DNA of 64,000 nt from Hallerella succinigenes (GCF_002797675.1 NZ_PGEX01000001.1:1550001-1614000), one strand, 5' to 3'. Counted from the first letter of the stretch, positions 24,283 to 33,124 are shown. Notes: a model not told the origin generated them from the sequence alone. Translations and numbers: made by a program.

Positions 24283-25392
24283 TTACCGTTTTGTTTCGCC
24301 GCGGTATTCCCGCAGCTGATTCCACAAGAAGTCTGTATTGACATCGCGGTAGCCGAGTGCGTTCACGCGTTCGCGCAACTTATGTGCGATGTTGAAAAGG
24401 TTTTCGCTTTTCTGCATACGTTCAATGCTGTCGAAGGTGGTGAGCTGGTCAATCCAGTCGTGAATCTCCGGGAAGCGGTCGTCGAAGAACGTATTCTGTC
24501 TACCTGTGCGCAGGTATTCCAGATAGCGTTCCGTGATGTGATAGTGGTCTTCGGTGAAAATTTTGATCGTATCCGGGAATGGATTTTTGCCGGTCAAAAA
24601 TTCGTGCATGATGATGCCGAAGCTAAAATAGTCCACGGAGCTGGAAAGGTTTTCACCCATCACGGCCTGTTCCGGGGCGCTGTAAGCAGGGGTCATTTGG
24701 CCACCGTATTCCGTAACGCTTTCACGCAGTTTCGCCTGGGCGTAGCCGAAGTCGCAGATTAGAATCTTATGATTGTTGATATGCGTAGGATCTTGGCACA
24801 AGAGAAGATTCTTAGGCTTCAAATCCTTGTGGACGATTTGATAGTAGTGCAGCTGACTGATTGTGTTTGCAAGATAAGCGATCTGTGCCACGCGTGGAAT
24901 GATTTCATCTTTTGAAATTTCCGTCTTGAACATTTTGTCGAGGGAGCAACCTTTAATCAGCTCCATCTTCAAGTAGGGAAGTCGACCGGCAATACCGCCG
25001 CCCAGACTTTGGACGACGCCTTCCACGTTCGTTGCACGAATCAGATTGTTGATGCGAATTTCATCTTCGAACGAACTGATGATCATGTTCAGACGATGCA
25101 AACGGTTCGATCCAGGAGGCACGTAATATTTGCAGAATTTTACGACAATATTGCGTTCGCCATGGCGTTCGTCGTCGCCCGGACGTTCAATCCAATAGCT
25201 GGCACGGAACAGGTCGTTGGTGCCGTCCAAGGTCAAACGGTCGAGCAACTGAATGCGTTCCACAGCTCCGCTATGCAAGTAGACGGGGTTGTGGTCGAGC
25301 CACCACTGGTAATCGTCTAAGGTGTAATGTTCGCGAACAGCGAGCTTTCTCGATAGACGGTCGAAAAATTCTGCAAATCGATTTTCAATCAC
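24283..25392 (-). CDS. Serine/threonine protein kinase (Hanks type)
   Basis: The 369-residue cytoplasmic kinase has a lysine in NIVVKFCKYY (beta-3), the catalytic loop HKDLKPKN, metal-binding DFG in ICDFGYAQ, the activation segment TPAYSAPEQ, and SVDYFSFGIIMHEFLTGKNPF. An N-terminal extension of about 50 residues precedes the kinase fold, and the last about 60 residues are helical. There is no transmembrane segment, but the gene lies directly before a membrane protein gene in the same direction, so the two may work together. Targets are unknown. Confidence 0.93.
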   Translation of the reverse strand: MIENRFAEFFDRLSRKLAVREHYTLDDYQWWLDHNPVYLHSGAVERIQLLDRLTLDGTNDLFRASYWIERPGDDERHGERNIVVKFCKYYVPPGSNRLHRLNMIISSFEDEIRINNLIRATNVEGVVQSLGGGIAGRLPYLKMELIKGCSLDKMFKTEISKDEIIPRVAQIAYLANTISQLHYYQIVHKDLKPKNLLLCQDPTHINNHKILICDFGYAQAKLRESVTEYGGQMTPAYSAPEQAVMGENLSSSVDYFSFGIIMHEFLTGKNPFPDTIKIFTEDHYHITERYLEYLRTGRQNTFFDDRFPEIHDWIDQLTTFDSIERMQKSENLFNIAHKLRERVNALGYRDVNTDFLWNQLREYRGETKR

Positions 25393-25405
25393 GCGTGCAA
25401 TTTAG

Positions 25406-26233
25406 CTATTTGTGGTACCCGAAGTAATGGACTCCGGTTTTAGTTTGGAGCTTATTCTGTTTTTCTAACATCTGTGTCACATAAGTGTATGCGTCGCCGA
25501 TGTCACTTGTCATGTGGAAAATCTTCAGGTCCTCTGCGTTGATCATTCCGGTGTCGACCAGGAATTCCCAGTTGATGAGATTTTTCCAGTATTCTTCGCC
25601 GAACAGCACGACCGGGATTTTGTTGTGCAACTTGTTCGTCTGAATCAAGGTCAGCGTTTCGAAAAGCTCGTCCAAAGTGCCAAAGCCTCCCGGGAACACG
25701 ATCAGGGCGCGGGCCTTGAACATGAACCAGAACTTGCGAATGAAGAAGTAGCGGAACTGCAGGTTCAATTCCGGATCGATGTACGGATTCGGATGCTGTT
25801 CAAACGGTAGCTTGATGTTAAAGCCGATAGACGGAACGCCTGCGTCATGGGCTCCGCGGTTACCCGCTTCCATAATGCCTGGACCGCCACCTGTGCATAT
25901 CGCAAAGCAGTCGTCTTTGTGTTTCTTGATCCAGTTGCCAAAGAGCCTGCCGAGAACGTGTGCTGCGTCGTAGTATTCCGCCACCTTGGAAAGTCTTTCC
26001 AAGCGCTTGAGTTCTTTCGGGTCTTTTGCTGCTTTGAGTTTCTTCTTCAAGTCCTTCGCGCCGATTGTTCTTGCGGAACCGAACATCGTAATCGTGTTTC
26101 GGACGTTGCATTCGTCCAAGACAACTCCCGGAGCGCGAAATTCCGAGAGAATGCGGACTTGGCGACCTGCATCGCTTTCGAGGAACTTAGTATTCAAATA
26201 AGAGAGCAGAGGTTCTTGTTTCTTGGAAACCAT
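25406..26233 (-). CDS. LOG-family protein (TIGR00730-type Rossmann fold)
   Basis: The product is 275 residues from the ATG at 26233, preceded by AAGGAG; a frame to 26389 exists but lacks such a site. The family motif is PGGFGTLDELFETLT, with the upstream GGGPGIMEAGNRGAHDAG forming the nucleotide-phosphate site. Characterised relatives are cytokinin riboside monophosphate phosphoribohydrolases (LOG) or nucleotide 5'-monophosphate nucleosidases (PpnN). This larger form with an N-terminal FGSAR segment is closest to the latter group by pattern. It stands 13 bp ahead of the kinase gene. Confidence 0.88.
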   Translation of the reverse strand: MVSKKQEPLLSYLNTKFLESDAGRQVRILSEFRAPGVVLDECNVRNTITMFGSARTIGAKDLKKKLKAAKDPKELKRLERLSKVAEYYDAAHVLGRLFGNWIKKHKDDCFAICTGGGPGIMEAGNRGAHDAGVPSIGFNIKLPFEQHPNPYIDPELNLQFRYFFIRKFWFMFKARALIVFPGGFGTLDELFETLTLIQTNKLHNKIPVVLFGEEYWKNLINWEFLVDTGMINAEDLKIFHMTSDIGDAYTYVTQMLEKQNKLQTKTGVHYFGYHK

Positions 26234-26338
26234 AAAAAACTCCTTGTTTATCTTATTTTCAAAATACACCAAAAACGCATATGGGAAGCTTTTTTTTTGA
26301 ATGCAAGTTTTTAAATTGTTGTCTTCTAGGGACTCGTG

Positions 26339-27433
26339 ATGATATTCTTCTTTATTTTTCTGCTCCTCGCCTTGTATCTTTTTTTCCATTTTAGAACGGT
26401 CATTCCGGGAGTGCGCGGAACGCTCTTTTCTGCGGCAATCATCCTCGTTTTTGCGGGGGGATTCTTTGCTCGAGGCTTTTTGGCAGGAGTTCTTGTCGAA
26501 GCTTTTTTCACGGTCTGGCTTTGCGAAGCGGCTTTGGTCTTTGTTTTTTGGGACTTCTTCCGGCTTGTGCGAAGGGTGGTGGTTCGAAAACCTTTCGAAT
26601 CGGTGAAGCTTTTACGGGGACATCGGATTGCTTTTGGCATCGGATTTTTGATGGCGATGCTTTTCTTCTTGATCGGCGTCCCGATGAATTTTCATTATCA
26701 GATCCGAAATGCGACAGTTTCGCATGCGTCTGTGAAAACACCTTTTACCGCAGTATTCTTCACCGATCTGCATGTGGATCCTCTCTTTTCAAAACAAAAG
26801 CTCGTCCGTTTTGCAGCAGAGCTTGATAGCATCGCACCGGATTTTCTCCTCTTTGGCGGGGATCTCGCTGACGTGGACGATAAAACGCTTTCCGTCATAG
26901 GATACGATTCTCTCTTTGGACGTTTGACCCGGACCGCAAAAGTCGCAGCGATCGGCATCAATGGAAATCACGAAGCCTATGCGGAACGCGAAGGCTCGGA
27001 ACCGGAAAACTGGATGCGGAAAAATGGAATGCTCGTACTGGACGACTCCACGATCTGCACGCCGCTCGCATGCTTTACCGGCAGAACGGATTTTCAGATG
27101 GCGCGTGTTCGCGATGTCGTTCGCCGTCCGCTCGCGGAGCTTCTCCCTCAAGACTCTTCAAAGATTTGGATTCTTCTCGATCATCAGCCGAAAGGTATTG
27201 AAAAGGAACATGCAGGCCGTTTACCGGCGCTCGCCCTTTCCGGACATACGCATAACGGACAGTTCTTTCCGGTGACTGTTCTGATAGGGCTTTTTTGGCG
27301 CCTGTCGAATGGAGAAGGAATTTTGGACGGAGTCCCATGGATCGTTTCTTCGGGAATCGACTCGTGGGGTCCTCCGGTCCGCATCGGCAGTCGAACGGAC
27401 ATCTGGGTGATTCATTTTGAACCGAATCGTTAG
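26339..27433 (+). CDS. Membrane-anchored metallophosphoesterase (YaeI-like)
   Basis: The 364-residue protein has 4-5 N-terminal hydrophobic helices (to about 125) followed by a calcineurin-type phosphoesterase domain. Metal-ligand motifs are TDLHVD, GGDLADV, GNHEA, LLDHQP and SGHTHNGQ. The layout is that of membrane-bound lipid- or nucleotide-directed phosphoesterases such as YaeI/YkuE. The ATG at 26339 is used; a GTG immediately before it is an alternative. It is divergent from the LOG gene. Confidence 0.88.
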   Translation: MIFFFIFLLLALYLFFHFRTVIPGVRGTLFSAAIILVFAGGFFARGFLAGVLVEAFFTVWLCEAALVFVFWDFFRLVRRVVVRKPFESVKLLRGHRIAFGIGFLMAMLFFLIGVPMNFHYQIRNATVSHASVKTPFTAVFFTDLHVDPLFSKQKLVRFAAELDSIAPDFLLFGGDLADVDDKTLSVIGYDSLFGRLTRTAKVAAIGINGNHEAYAEREGSEPENWMRKNGMLVLDDSTICTPLACFTGRTDFQMARVRDVVRRPLAELLPQDSSKIWILLDHQPKGIEKEHAGRLPALALSGHTHNGQFFPVTVLIGLFWRLSNGEGILDGVPWIVSSGIDSWGPPVRIGSRTDIWVIHFEPNR

Positions 27434-27454
27434 AACCCTTATTATATTTAGACT

Positions 27455-27667
27455 ATGCTAGTTAAAATTTGGACCGATACATTTATCATTACGGGAGAAA
27501 TCGATACGATGCGTGACGAACGCCTCACCGATTATGTCCGTGAAAACAAAGAATTCATCGCCGTGACCCAGGTGAACGTGACGGATCGCGAAGGCAAGGA
27601 CCTTTTCCGCACGCACTTCTTGAACGTGAGTACGAGTCACATTGAAATCATCCTGCCTGCTGAATAA
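27455..27667 (+). CDS. Small conserved-type protein (possibly DUF6812)
   Basis: The 70-residue protein is predicted to be mostly beta-strand (VKIWTDTFIITGEI, FIAVTQVNVTD, HIEIILPAE), soluble and acidic. A TATATT box ends only 6 bp before the ATG, so its mRNA may be leaderless or nearly so. The domain name is from memory and weak. Confidence 0.6.
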   Translation: MLVKIWTDTFIITGEIDTMRDERLTDYVRENKEFIAVTQVNVTDREGKDLFRTHFLNVSTSHIEIILPAE

Positions 27668-27722
27668 CTGCCCCTGTGGACGATATCCTCTGTATGGGGG
27701 TTAATTTATATGCTACAAGGGG

Positions 27723-28148
27723 TTAGACCGCGTCGCTAAAGAAGGCTTTCAAAAAGGCTTCCGGAGCGCGGCGGCAAGGTTTGTCGTGCATCGTAAAGAT
27801 GTGTGTCGTTTTTCCTGTCGTGCGCAGTTCGCCGTTCACACGTATTTCATAAAAGAATGCGAAACGCAGACGGTCTACCTGCGCAAGTTTCAAATGCACA
27901 TCGACAACTTCCCCGTAGCGACAGGGCTTCATAAATTGTGATTCTATCGAAAGGAGCGGACTGTGATAGCCCTCTGCTTCAAAGGCGTCAAACGGGACGC
28001 CGTTGTTTCTAAAGATTTCTGTGCGAGCCTGTTCGAACCAGATGGCGTAGACAGAATGGTGGACGATTGCCATCGCATCGGTTTCTGCGTAGCGGACTTC
28101 AATGTGGGCGGTGTGTTCAATGGGGCTGTATTTCATTTCTTGATTCAT
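27723..28148 (-). CDS. Acyl-CoA thioesterase, YbgC/4HBT family
   Basis: The 141-residue hot-dog-fold protein has the family motif VRYAETDAMAIVHHSVYAIWFEQAR containing the catalytic Asp-type residue, here read as the segments YAETD and VHHSVY. It also has FEIRV-like central strands (FFYEIRVNG). YbgC-type enzymes hydrolyse acyl-CoA thioesters and associate with Tol-Pal genes in other bacteria. No tol genes are nearby here. It is a single gene on the minus strand, divergent from the tRNA/tuf cluster. Confidence 0.88.
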   Translation of the reverse strand: MNQEMKYSPIEHTAHIEVRYAETDAMAIVHHSVYAIWFEQARTEIFRNNGVPFDAFEAEGYHSPLLSIESQFMKPCRYGEVVDVHLKLAQVDRLRFAFFYEIRVNGELRTTGKTTHIFTMHDKPCRRAPEAFLKAFFSDAV

Positions 28149-28313
28149 ACGATCAAAACTACATAATTTGTTGATTTGTTTGGCTTTAGGTAAGATTTCT
28201 TATCTATCCACATTAAACAACGTTCTATTTACAATCTGTCCACATTTTTCTGCAAAAAAGAGGACGAAAATCAGGAAAAAAATATTTTTTTCAATGAAGT
28301 TTGGGTTTTTTCC

Positions 28314-28342
28314 TTGACAAAAATCAAGAATCCATCTAGATT
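28314..28342 (+). promoter_or_regulatory. Promoter of the tRNA-tuf-secE-rpoBC cluster
   Basis: TTGACA (28314-28319), a 17-bp spacer, and TAGATT (28337-28342), about 40 bp before the first tRNA. It is preceded by AT-rich sequence with A and T tracts (28245-28310), fitting an UP-like element. Confidence 0.75.
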
Positions 28343-28388
28343 TGCCGCACTCTGAGTTTGACTTTTCGAGGCCAAACGAAGAGAACTT

Positions 28389-28461
28389 GCCAAAGTAGCT
28401 CAGCTGGTAGAGCAGCTGATTTGTAATCAGCCGGTCGTAGGTTCGATTCCTATCTTTGGCT
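28389..28461 (+). tRNA. tRNA-Thr (anticodon TGT)
   Basis: A full cloverleaf of 73 nt: acceptor GCCAAAG/CTTTGGC, D-loop AGCTCAGCTGGTAGAGC, anticodon arm CTGATTTGTAATCAG, T-arm with GGTTCGATTCC. CCA is not encoded. Confidence 0.95.
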
Positions 28462-28469
28462 TGAGAAAA

Positions 28470-28552
28470 GGGTCGTTGCCCGAGTGGTTAAAGGGGACGG
28501 ACTGTAAATCCGTTGACTTACGTCTACCGTGGTTCGAAACCACGACGGCCCA
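28470..28552 (+). tRNA. tRNA-Tyr (anticodon GTA)
   Basis: A class II tRNA with a long variable arm, 83 nt: acceptor GGGTCGT/ACGGCCC, anticodon loop CTGTAAA, T-loop GGTTCGAAACC. CCA is not encoded. Confidence 0.93.
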
Positions 28553-28562
28553 CGCGAAATAG

Positions 28563-28592
28563 CTCCCCCCGTTGCGAATGTAACGGGGGGAG
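28563..28592 (+). other. Perfect 11-bp hairpin between tRNA-Tyr and tRNA-Thr
   Basis: CTCCCCCCGTT and AACGGGGGGAG pair perfectly around an 8-nt loop. It lacks a T-run, so it is not a standard terminator. It could be an RNA-processing signal or the scar of a lost tRNA; in E. coli a tRNA-Gly occupies this slot. Confidence 0.7.
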
Positions 28593-28598
28593 ATTAAT

Positions 28599-28670
<72 letters not shown>

Positions 28671-28694
28671 CTATATAATTCGGAGGCTATAATT

Positions 28695-29879
28695 ATGGCA
28701 AAAGAACATTTTGAAAGAACCAAGCCGCATTGCAACATTGGCACAATCGGCCACGTTGACCACGGTAAGACGACCCTGACGGCCGCAATTTGCACGACTC
28801 TCGCTGCAAAGGGCCTCGCTGCTGCAAAGAAGTTCGATGAAATCGACAATGCACCGGAAGAAAAGGCTCGTGGTATCACGATCAATACCTCCCACGTGGA
28901 ATATCAGACTGCAAACCGTCACTACGCACACGTCGACTGCCCGGGGCACGCCGACTACGTCAAGAACATGGTGACCGGTGCCGCCCAGATGGACGGCGCA
29001 ATCCTCGTCGTCGCGGCGACTGACGGCCCGATGCCGCAGACCCGCGAACACATCCTTCTCGCCCACCAGGTCGGCGTTCCTAAGATCGTCGTGTTCCTGA
29101 ACAAGTGCGACATGGTCGACGATCCGGAACTCCTCGAACTCGTCGAAGAAGAAGTCCGCGACCTCCTCAAGCAGTACGGCTACGACGGCGACAACACCCC
29201 GATCGTCCGCGGCTCCGCGCTCAAGGCCCTCGAAGGCGACGCAGAATACCAGGAAAAGATCATGGAACTCATGGCTGCTGTCGACGAATACATCCCGCAG
29301 CCGGCACGCGAAACCGAAAAGCCGTTCCTCATGCCGATCGAAGACGTGTTCACGATCACCGGTCGCGGCACCGTCGCGACGGGCCGTATCGAACGCGGCA
29401 TCGTCCGTCTCAACGACAAGGTCGAACGCATCGGTCTCGGCGAAACCACCGAATACGTCGTCACGGGCGTGGAAATGTTCCGCAAGCTCCTCGACGACGC
29501 CCAGGCAGGCGACAATGTCGGCCTCCTCCTCCGCGGCGCAGAAAAGAAGGACATCATCCGCGGCATGGTTCTCGCCGCTCCGAAGTCCGTCACCCCGCAC
29601 GCCCACTTCAAGGGCCAGATCTACGTTCTCAAGAAGGAAGAAGGTGGCCGTCATACTCCGTTCATGAACGGCTATCGTCCGCAGTTCTACTTCCGCACGA
29701 CCGACGTTACCGGTACGATCAAGCTTCCGGAAGGCATCGAAATGGTGACTCCGGGCGACACCGTCACGATCGACGTCGAACTCATCGCACCTGTTGCTAT
29801 GGAACAGCAGCTCCGCTTCGCAATCCGCGAAGGTGGCCGTACGGTCGGTGCTGGTTCCGTCACTGAAATCATCAAGTAA
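28695..29879 (+). CDS. tuf: Elongation factor Tu (copy 1)
   Basis: The 394-residue EF-Tu delivers aminoacyl-tRNA to the ribosome. GTPase motifs are [37 protein letters not shown] and SALKALEG, followed by domains 2 and 3 ([21 protein letters not shown]-like [18 protein letters not shown] at the end). The start is the ATG after CGGAGG; an upstream in-frame extension crosses the tRNA and is rejected. The protein is identical to copy 2 at 58.8 kb, and the genes differ at only about six synonymous positions. Its strong C-ending codon bias shows high expression. Confidence 0.98.
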   Translation: MAKEHFERTKPHCNIGTIGHVDHGKTTLTAAICTTLAAKGLAAAKKFDEIDNAPEEKARGITINTSHVEYQTANRHYAHVDCPGHADYVKNMVTGAAQMDGAILVVAATDGPMPQTREHILLAHQVGVPKIVVFLNKCDMVDDPELLELVEEEVRDLLKQYGYDGDNTPIVRGSALKALEGDAEYQEKIMELMAAVDEYIPQPARETEKPFLMPIEDVFTITGRGTVATGRIERGIVRLNDKVERIGLGETTEYVVTGVEMFRKLLDDAQAGDNVGLLLRGAEKKDIIRGMVLAAPKSVTPHAHFKGQIYVLKKEEGGRHTPFMNGYRPQFYFRTTDVTGTIKLPEGIEMVTPGDTVTIDVELIAPVAMEQQLRFAIREGGRTVGAGSVTEIIK

Positions 29880-29888
29880 GGAATAACA

Positions 29889-30041
29889 ATGGCACGAGAA
29901 CTCATTACGCTTGAATGCACTGTTTGCCATCAGCGTAACTATGATTGCGACAAGAATAAGCGCCTTCATCCTTCCCGCGTGGAATACAAGAAGTACTGCC
30001 CGTTCTGCCGCAAGCATACAGTTCATAAGGAAACCAAGTAA
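29889..30041 (+). CDS. rpmG: 50S ribosomal protein L33
   Basis: A 50-residue protein, [18 protein letters not shown]..., with the zinc-binding pairs CTVC and CPFC of the L33 type that keeps its cysteines. It starts 9 bp after tuf with the same GGAATAAC sequence that precedes rpsJ after the second tuf. The position between tuf and tRNA-Trp/secE is conserved in many bacteria. Confidence 0.95.
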   Translation: MARELITLECTVCHQRNYDCDKNKRLHPSRVEYKKYCPFCRKHTVHKETK

Positions 30042-30050
30042 GGTGGTTTT

Positions 30051-30123
30051 AGGTCGGTAGCTCAATTGGTAGAGTCACGGTCTCCAAAACCGTTGGTTGG
30101 GGGTTCGAGTCCCTCCCGACCTG
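30051..30123 (+). tRNA. tRNA-Trp (anticodon CCA)
   Basis: 73 nt: acceptor AGGTCGG/CCGACCT, D-arm AGCTCAATTGGTAGAGT, anticodon loop TCTCCAAAA, T-arm GGGTTCGAGTCCC. It is located between rpmG and secE, as in many bacteria. Confidence 0.94.
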
Positions 30124-30148
30124 CTTCCTTTCTTCCGGAGTCATGATT

Positions 30149-30337
30149 ATGCAAAAGATTCAGCAATACATCAAAGAAGTTATCCAAGAAATGAAGAAGG
30201 TCACCTGGCCGACTTGGGAAGAGCTGAAAGGTTCGACTTTGGTTGTAATGCTCTTCAGCGTTATCATGGGTTGCTATATTGCTGCGATTGATTTGGGTCT
30301 TTCCTTCATCGTTGACAAACTGTTAGGACGTGGGTAA
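30149..30337 (+). CDS. secE: Preprotein translocase subunit SecE
   Basis: A protein of about 62 residues in the single-helix SecE form: the amphipathic helix with EVIQEMKKVTWPTWEEL followed by one membrane helix (VVMLFSVIMGCYIAAIDL). The second ATG (30149) is preferred because GGAG lies 8 bp before it; the ATG at 30143 is too close. It is followed 3 bp later by nusG. Confidence 0.93.
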   Translation: MQKIQQYIKEVIQEMKKVTWPTWEELKGSTLVVMLFSVIMGCYIAAIDLGLSFIVDKLLGRG

Positions 30338-30340
30338 ATC

Positions 30341-30883
30341 ATGGCTATGTTGTGGTATGCTGTCCATACGTTTTCCGGTCAGGAAAGCACAATCAAGAAG
30401 AATATTGAAATGTTGATTGAACGCGAAGGCGTTCAAGAAAAGTTTGGTCGCATTCTCATCCCCGAGAAAGTGACAGTCGTAAACGTCCGAGGAAAGCGCA
30501 AGAACGTCGTTTCTAAGCTTTTCCCGGCGTATTTGATTATAGAGATGGAGCTGGACGAGCTCACCCAGCACCTGGTAACATCCGTTCAGGGCGTTACCCA
30601 TTTCGGAGGAACTAGTCGCGTTAACAAGACGCCGATTCCTCTTCGTCAGAGCGAGGTCGATAGACTGCTCGGTGTCGAATCTCAAGATGCCGAACAGGAT
30701 GTGATCCAGAATCCGTATATTGTCGGTGATCATGTTTCCATCAAGGATGGCCCATTCCAGGGATTTGATGGTACGGTTGAAGAAATCCTCACGGAGAAGA
30801 ACAAACTTCGCGTAACGGTTTCTGTGTTTGGCCGTGCTACTCCCGTCGAACTTGGCTTTAACCAGGTGGAATCAATATCGTAA
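30341..30883 (+). CDS. nusG: Transcription termination/antitermination protein NusG
   Basis: The 180-residue protein has an N-terminal NGN domain (LWYAVHTFSGQE, FPAYLIIEMEL, VTHFGGTSRVN) and a C-terminal KOW domain (VGDHVSIKDGPFQGFDGTVEEI). It couples RNA polymerase to the ribosome or Rho. The order secE-nusG-rplK is conserved. Confidence 0.97.
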   Translation: MAMLWYAVHTFSGQESTIKKNIEMLIEREGVQEKFGRILIPEKVTVVNVRGKRKNVVSKLFPAYLIIEMELDELTQHLVTSVQGVTHFGGTSRVNKTPIPLRQSEVDRLLGVESQDAEQDVIQNPYIVGDHVSIKDGPFQGFDGTVEEILTEKNKLRVTVSVFGRATPVELGFNQVESIS

Positions 30884-30910
30884 TATTGGGTTCTGAAACG
30901 GAGAAATACA

Positions 30911-31336
30911 GTGGCAAAGAAAATTGCAGGTTATATTAAGCTTCAGATCCCCGGCGGGGCTGCAAACCCGTCTCCTCCGGTAGGTCCTGCTTTGGGTCAG
31001 AAGGGTGTGAACATCATGCAGTTCTGCAAGGCGTTCAATGCTCAGACTCAGAATGAAAAGGGAATGATCATCCCGGTCGTCATTACTGTTTATGCCGATA
31101 AGAGCTTTACCTTCATCACGAAGGTACCTCCTGTTCCTGTCCTCGTCAAGAAGGCAGCTGGCATTGACAAGGCTTCCGGTGAACCGAACCGTAAGAAGGT
31201 CGGTAAGATCACCAAGGCACAAGTCAAGGAAATCGCTGAAAAGAAGATGCCGGACTTGAACACAATCGACATTGAAGCCGCAATGCGCATGGTTGCGGGC
31301 ACCGCACGCTCTATGGGCGTCGATGTTGTCGACTAA
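30911..31336 (+). CDS. rplK: 50S ribosomal protein L11
   Basis: 141 residues with the L11 signature: [21 protein letters not shown] at the N-terminus (read as [17 protein letters not shown]), RNA-binding C-terminal domain with [11 protein letters not shown], and the final [13 protein letters not shown]. The start is GTG. It binds the GTPase-associated centre of 23S rRNA. Confidence 0.97.
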   Translation: MAKKIAGYIKLQIPGGAANPSPPVGPALGQKGVNIMQFCKAFNAQTQNEKGMIIPVVITVYADKSFTFITKVPPVPVLVKKAAGIDKASGEPNRKKVGKITKAQVKEIAEKKMPDLNTIDIEAAMRMVAGTARSMGVDVVD

Positions 31337-31374
31337 TCAGGCAGACCTTAACCCTATTTCTGACAGGAAACACC

Positions 31375-32061
31375 ATGTTCAGAGGAAAGAAGTATAAGAA
31401 AGTAGCTGAAGCTTACGATCGTACCAAGTCGTACGGTCTCGAGCAGGCGCTCGAAATTCTTAAAAAATCCGAGGTTAAGTTCGACCAGACTGTCGAGCTT
31501 CATTTCAATCTCGGTGTTGATCCCAAAAACTCCGATCAAGCTGTCCGTGGCACGGTTGTGCTTCCGAACGGTACCGGTCGTCAGGTTCGCGTTCTTGTGT
31601 TCTGCAAGGATAATAACTATCAGGCAGCACAGGATGCAGGCGCTGATTACGTCGGTGGCGCAGACTTGGTCCAGAAAATCCAGGAAGGCTGGCTCGAATT
31701 TGATGCAGTCGTTGCTACTCCCGACATGATGCCGGTGATTAGTAAGGTTGCTCGCGTGCTCGGTCCTCGTGGACTTATGCCGAGCCCGAAGTCCGGCACG
31801 GTGACGGTTAACGTCGCTCAGACCGTGAAGGAACTCAAGGCTGGTAAGATTCAGTACCGCGTCGACAAGGGCGCTAATGTCCATGCTCCGGTCGGTAAGC
31901 TCTCCTTTACGGCAGAACAGCTTATTGAAAACGTGAAGGCTGTGATTGATTCTGTGATCAAGAACAAGCCGCAGACCGCAAAGGGCACATATATCAAGTC
32001 CTTGTTCCTCACGGCAACTATGACCCCGAGCCTCAAGCTCGATATGAGCCTCACTCGATAG
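31375..32061 (+). CDS. rplA: 50S ribosomal protein L1
   Basis: 228 residues: the L1 N-terminal domain (FDQTVELHFNLGVDPKNSDQ as segments VELHFNLGVD and KNSDQAVRG), LVFCKDNN, and the conserved GPRGLMPSPKSGTV. It forms the L1 stalk and in other bacteria represses its own operon. It follows rplK by 38 bp. Confidence 0.97.
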   Translation: MFRGKKYKKVAEAYDRTKSYGLEQALEILKKSEVKFDQTVELHFNLGVDPKNSDQAVRGTVVLPNGTGRQVRVLVFCKDNNYQAAQDAGADYVGGADLVQKIQEGWLEFDAVVATPDMMPVISKVARVLGPRGLMPSPKSGTVTVNVAQTVKELKAGKIQYRVDKGANVHAPVGKLSFTAEQLIENVKAVIDSVIKNKPQTAKGTYIKSLFLTATMTPSLKLDMSLTR

Positions 32062-32071
32062 GAGATAAACA

Positions 32072-32587
32072 ATGAAAGCTGTAGTTAAAAAACAACAGAA
32101 AGTTGACTCTCTTGTCAAGAAGTTTGAAGGCGCTGCTTCGATCTATCTTCTCAACTACGAAAAGATTCCGGTCGAACTCGACAACAAGCTCCGTATGAGT
32201 CTCAAGTCTAAGGGTGTCGTTTACACTGCTGTGAAGAATACCCTCTTGAAGAAGGTTCTCGAGAAGATGAACATCTCGGGTCTCGACGAAGCCCTTAAGG
32301 GTGCAACCTCCATCATGATTGGCCCGGAAGACGATCCGATTCTCCCGGCACGTGAAATCGAAGCTTTCCATAAGGAAAATCCGGATTTCCTCGTTGCAAA
32401 GAGCCTCTATGTGGAAGGTAAGGTCAGACCGGGTTCTGATATTGTTGCTCTCTCCAAGATTCCGGACCGCGCAGGCATGCTTGCCCAGTTGGTCACGATT
32501 ATTCTTGGACCGGGTTCCACTATCGCGGGCCAGATCAAGTCTCTCACGGAAAAACTGGAAAAGGAAGAGGCTGGAGCAACCGCCTAA
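32072..32587 (+). CDS. rplJ: 50S ribosomal protein L10
   Basis: 171 residues; the N-terminal rRNA-binding part (YLLNYEKIPVELDNKLR, KNTLLKKVLEK) and C-terminal helix that carries the L7/L12 dimers (MLAQLVTIILGPGSTIAGQI). It follows rplA by 10 bp, so there is no long leader here. Confidence 0.96.
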   Translation: MKAVVKKQQKVDSLVKKFEGAASIYLLNYEKIPVELDNKLRMSLKSKGVVYTAVKNTLLKKVLEKMNISGLDEALKGATSIMIGPEDDPILPAREIEAFHKENPDFLVAKSLYVEGKVRPGSDIVALSKIPDRAGMLAQLVTIILGPGSTIAGQIKSLTEKLEKEEAGATA

Positions 32588-32647
32588 TTCCTCAACACAA
32601 CCATTCACAAACAACTTTTCAAAACGGAATAATTGGAGAAAAACATC

Positions 32648-33019
32648 ATGGCAACAGATATCAAGGCTATTGGTGATCAAATCGCGGGTCTCACCCTTCT
32701 CGAAGCTAAGCAATTGGCTGACTACCTCAAGGAAGCTCACGGCATTGAAGCCGCTGCTGGTGGCGTTGTTGTCGCTGCAGCTGCTGCTGGTGCTGCCGCT
32801 GAAGAAAAGAGCGAATTCGACGTCGTTCTCGCTGAATGCGGTGCTAACAAGATGGCTGTCCTCAAGGCTGTTCGCGCAATCACTGGCCTTGGCTTGAAGG
32901 AAGCTAAGGAAATGGTCGAAAAGGCCGATAGCGTTGTGAAGGAAGCAGCCCCGAAGGCTGATGCCGAAAAGATTAAGAAGGAACTCGAAGATCTTGGTGC
33001 CAAGGTCGTTCTGAAGTAA
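32648..33019 (+). CDS. rplL: 50S ribosomal protein L7/L12
   Basis: 123 residues: N-terminal dimerisation helices, an Ala-rich hinge ([20 protein letters not shown] in the middle), and the C-terminal factor-binding domain ([35 protein letters not shown]). The ATG at 32648 follows GGAG; an upstream start five codons earlier is unlikely. Confidence 0.97.
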   Translation: MATDIKAIGDQIAGLTLLEAKQLADYLKEAHGIEAAAGGVVVAAAAAGAAAEEKSEFDVVLAECGANKMAVLKAVRAITGLGLKEAKEMVEKADSVVKEAAPKADAEKIKKELEDLGAKVVLK

Positions 33020-33044
33020 TGCCTTCTATTCGTTAATTCGAATA

Positions 33045-33086
33045 CGCCAAAACGCCTGCACAATCGTGTGGGCTTTTGGTGTTTTT
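33045..33086 (+). terminator. Attenuator-type hairpin between rplL and rpoB
   Basis: A long imperfect stem (CCAAAA...GCC...CAC / GTG...GGC...TTTTGG) with five T after it, in the only sizeable gap of the cluster. Partial termination here would set the ratio of ribosomal proteins to RNA polymerase, as in other bacteria. Confidence 0.65.
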
Positions 33087-33124
33087 CCCGTGCTCAAGGT
33101 TTTTTCACTGGATGAGGTTTCTAA

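Noticed and set aside
29105-29866. Arg/His-rich plus-strand frame inside tuf (also 59231-59992)
   Set aside because: A +2-frame shadow of tuf with extreme Arg content.
28671-30065. Minus-strand frames opposite both tuf genes (also 58740-60347)
   Set aside because: Near-identical antisense products simply reflect the duplicated tuf genes.
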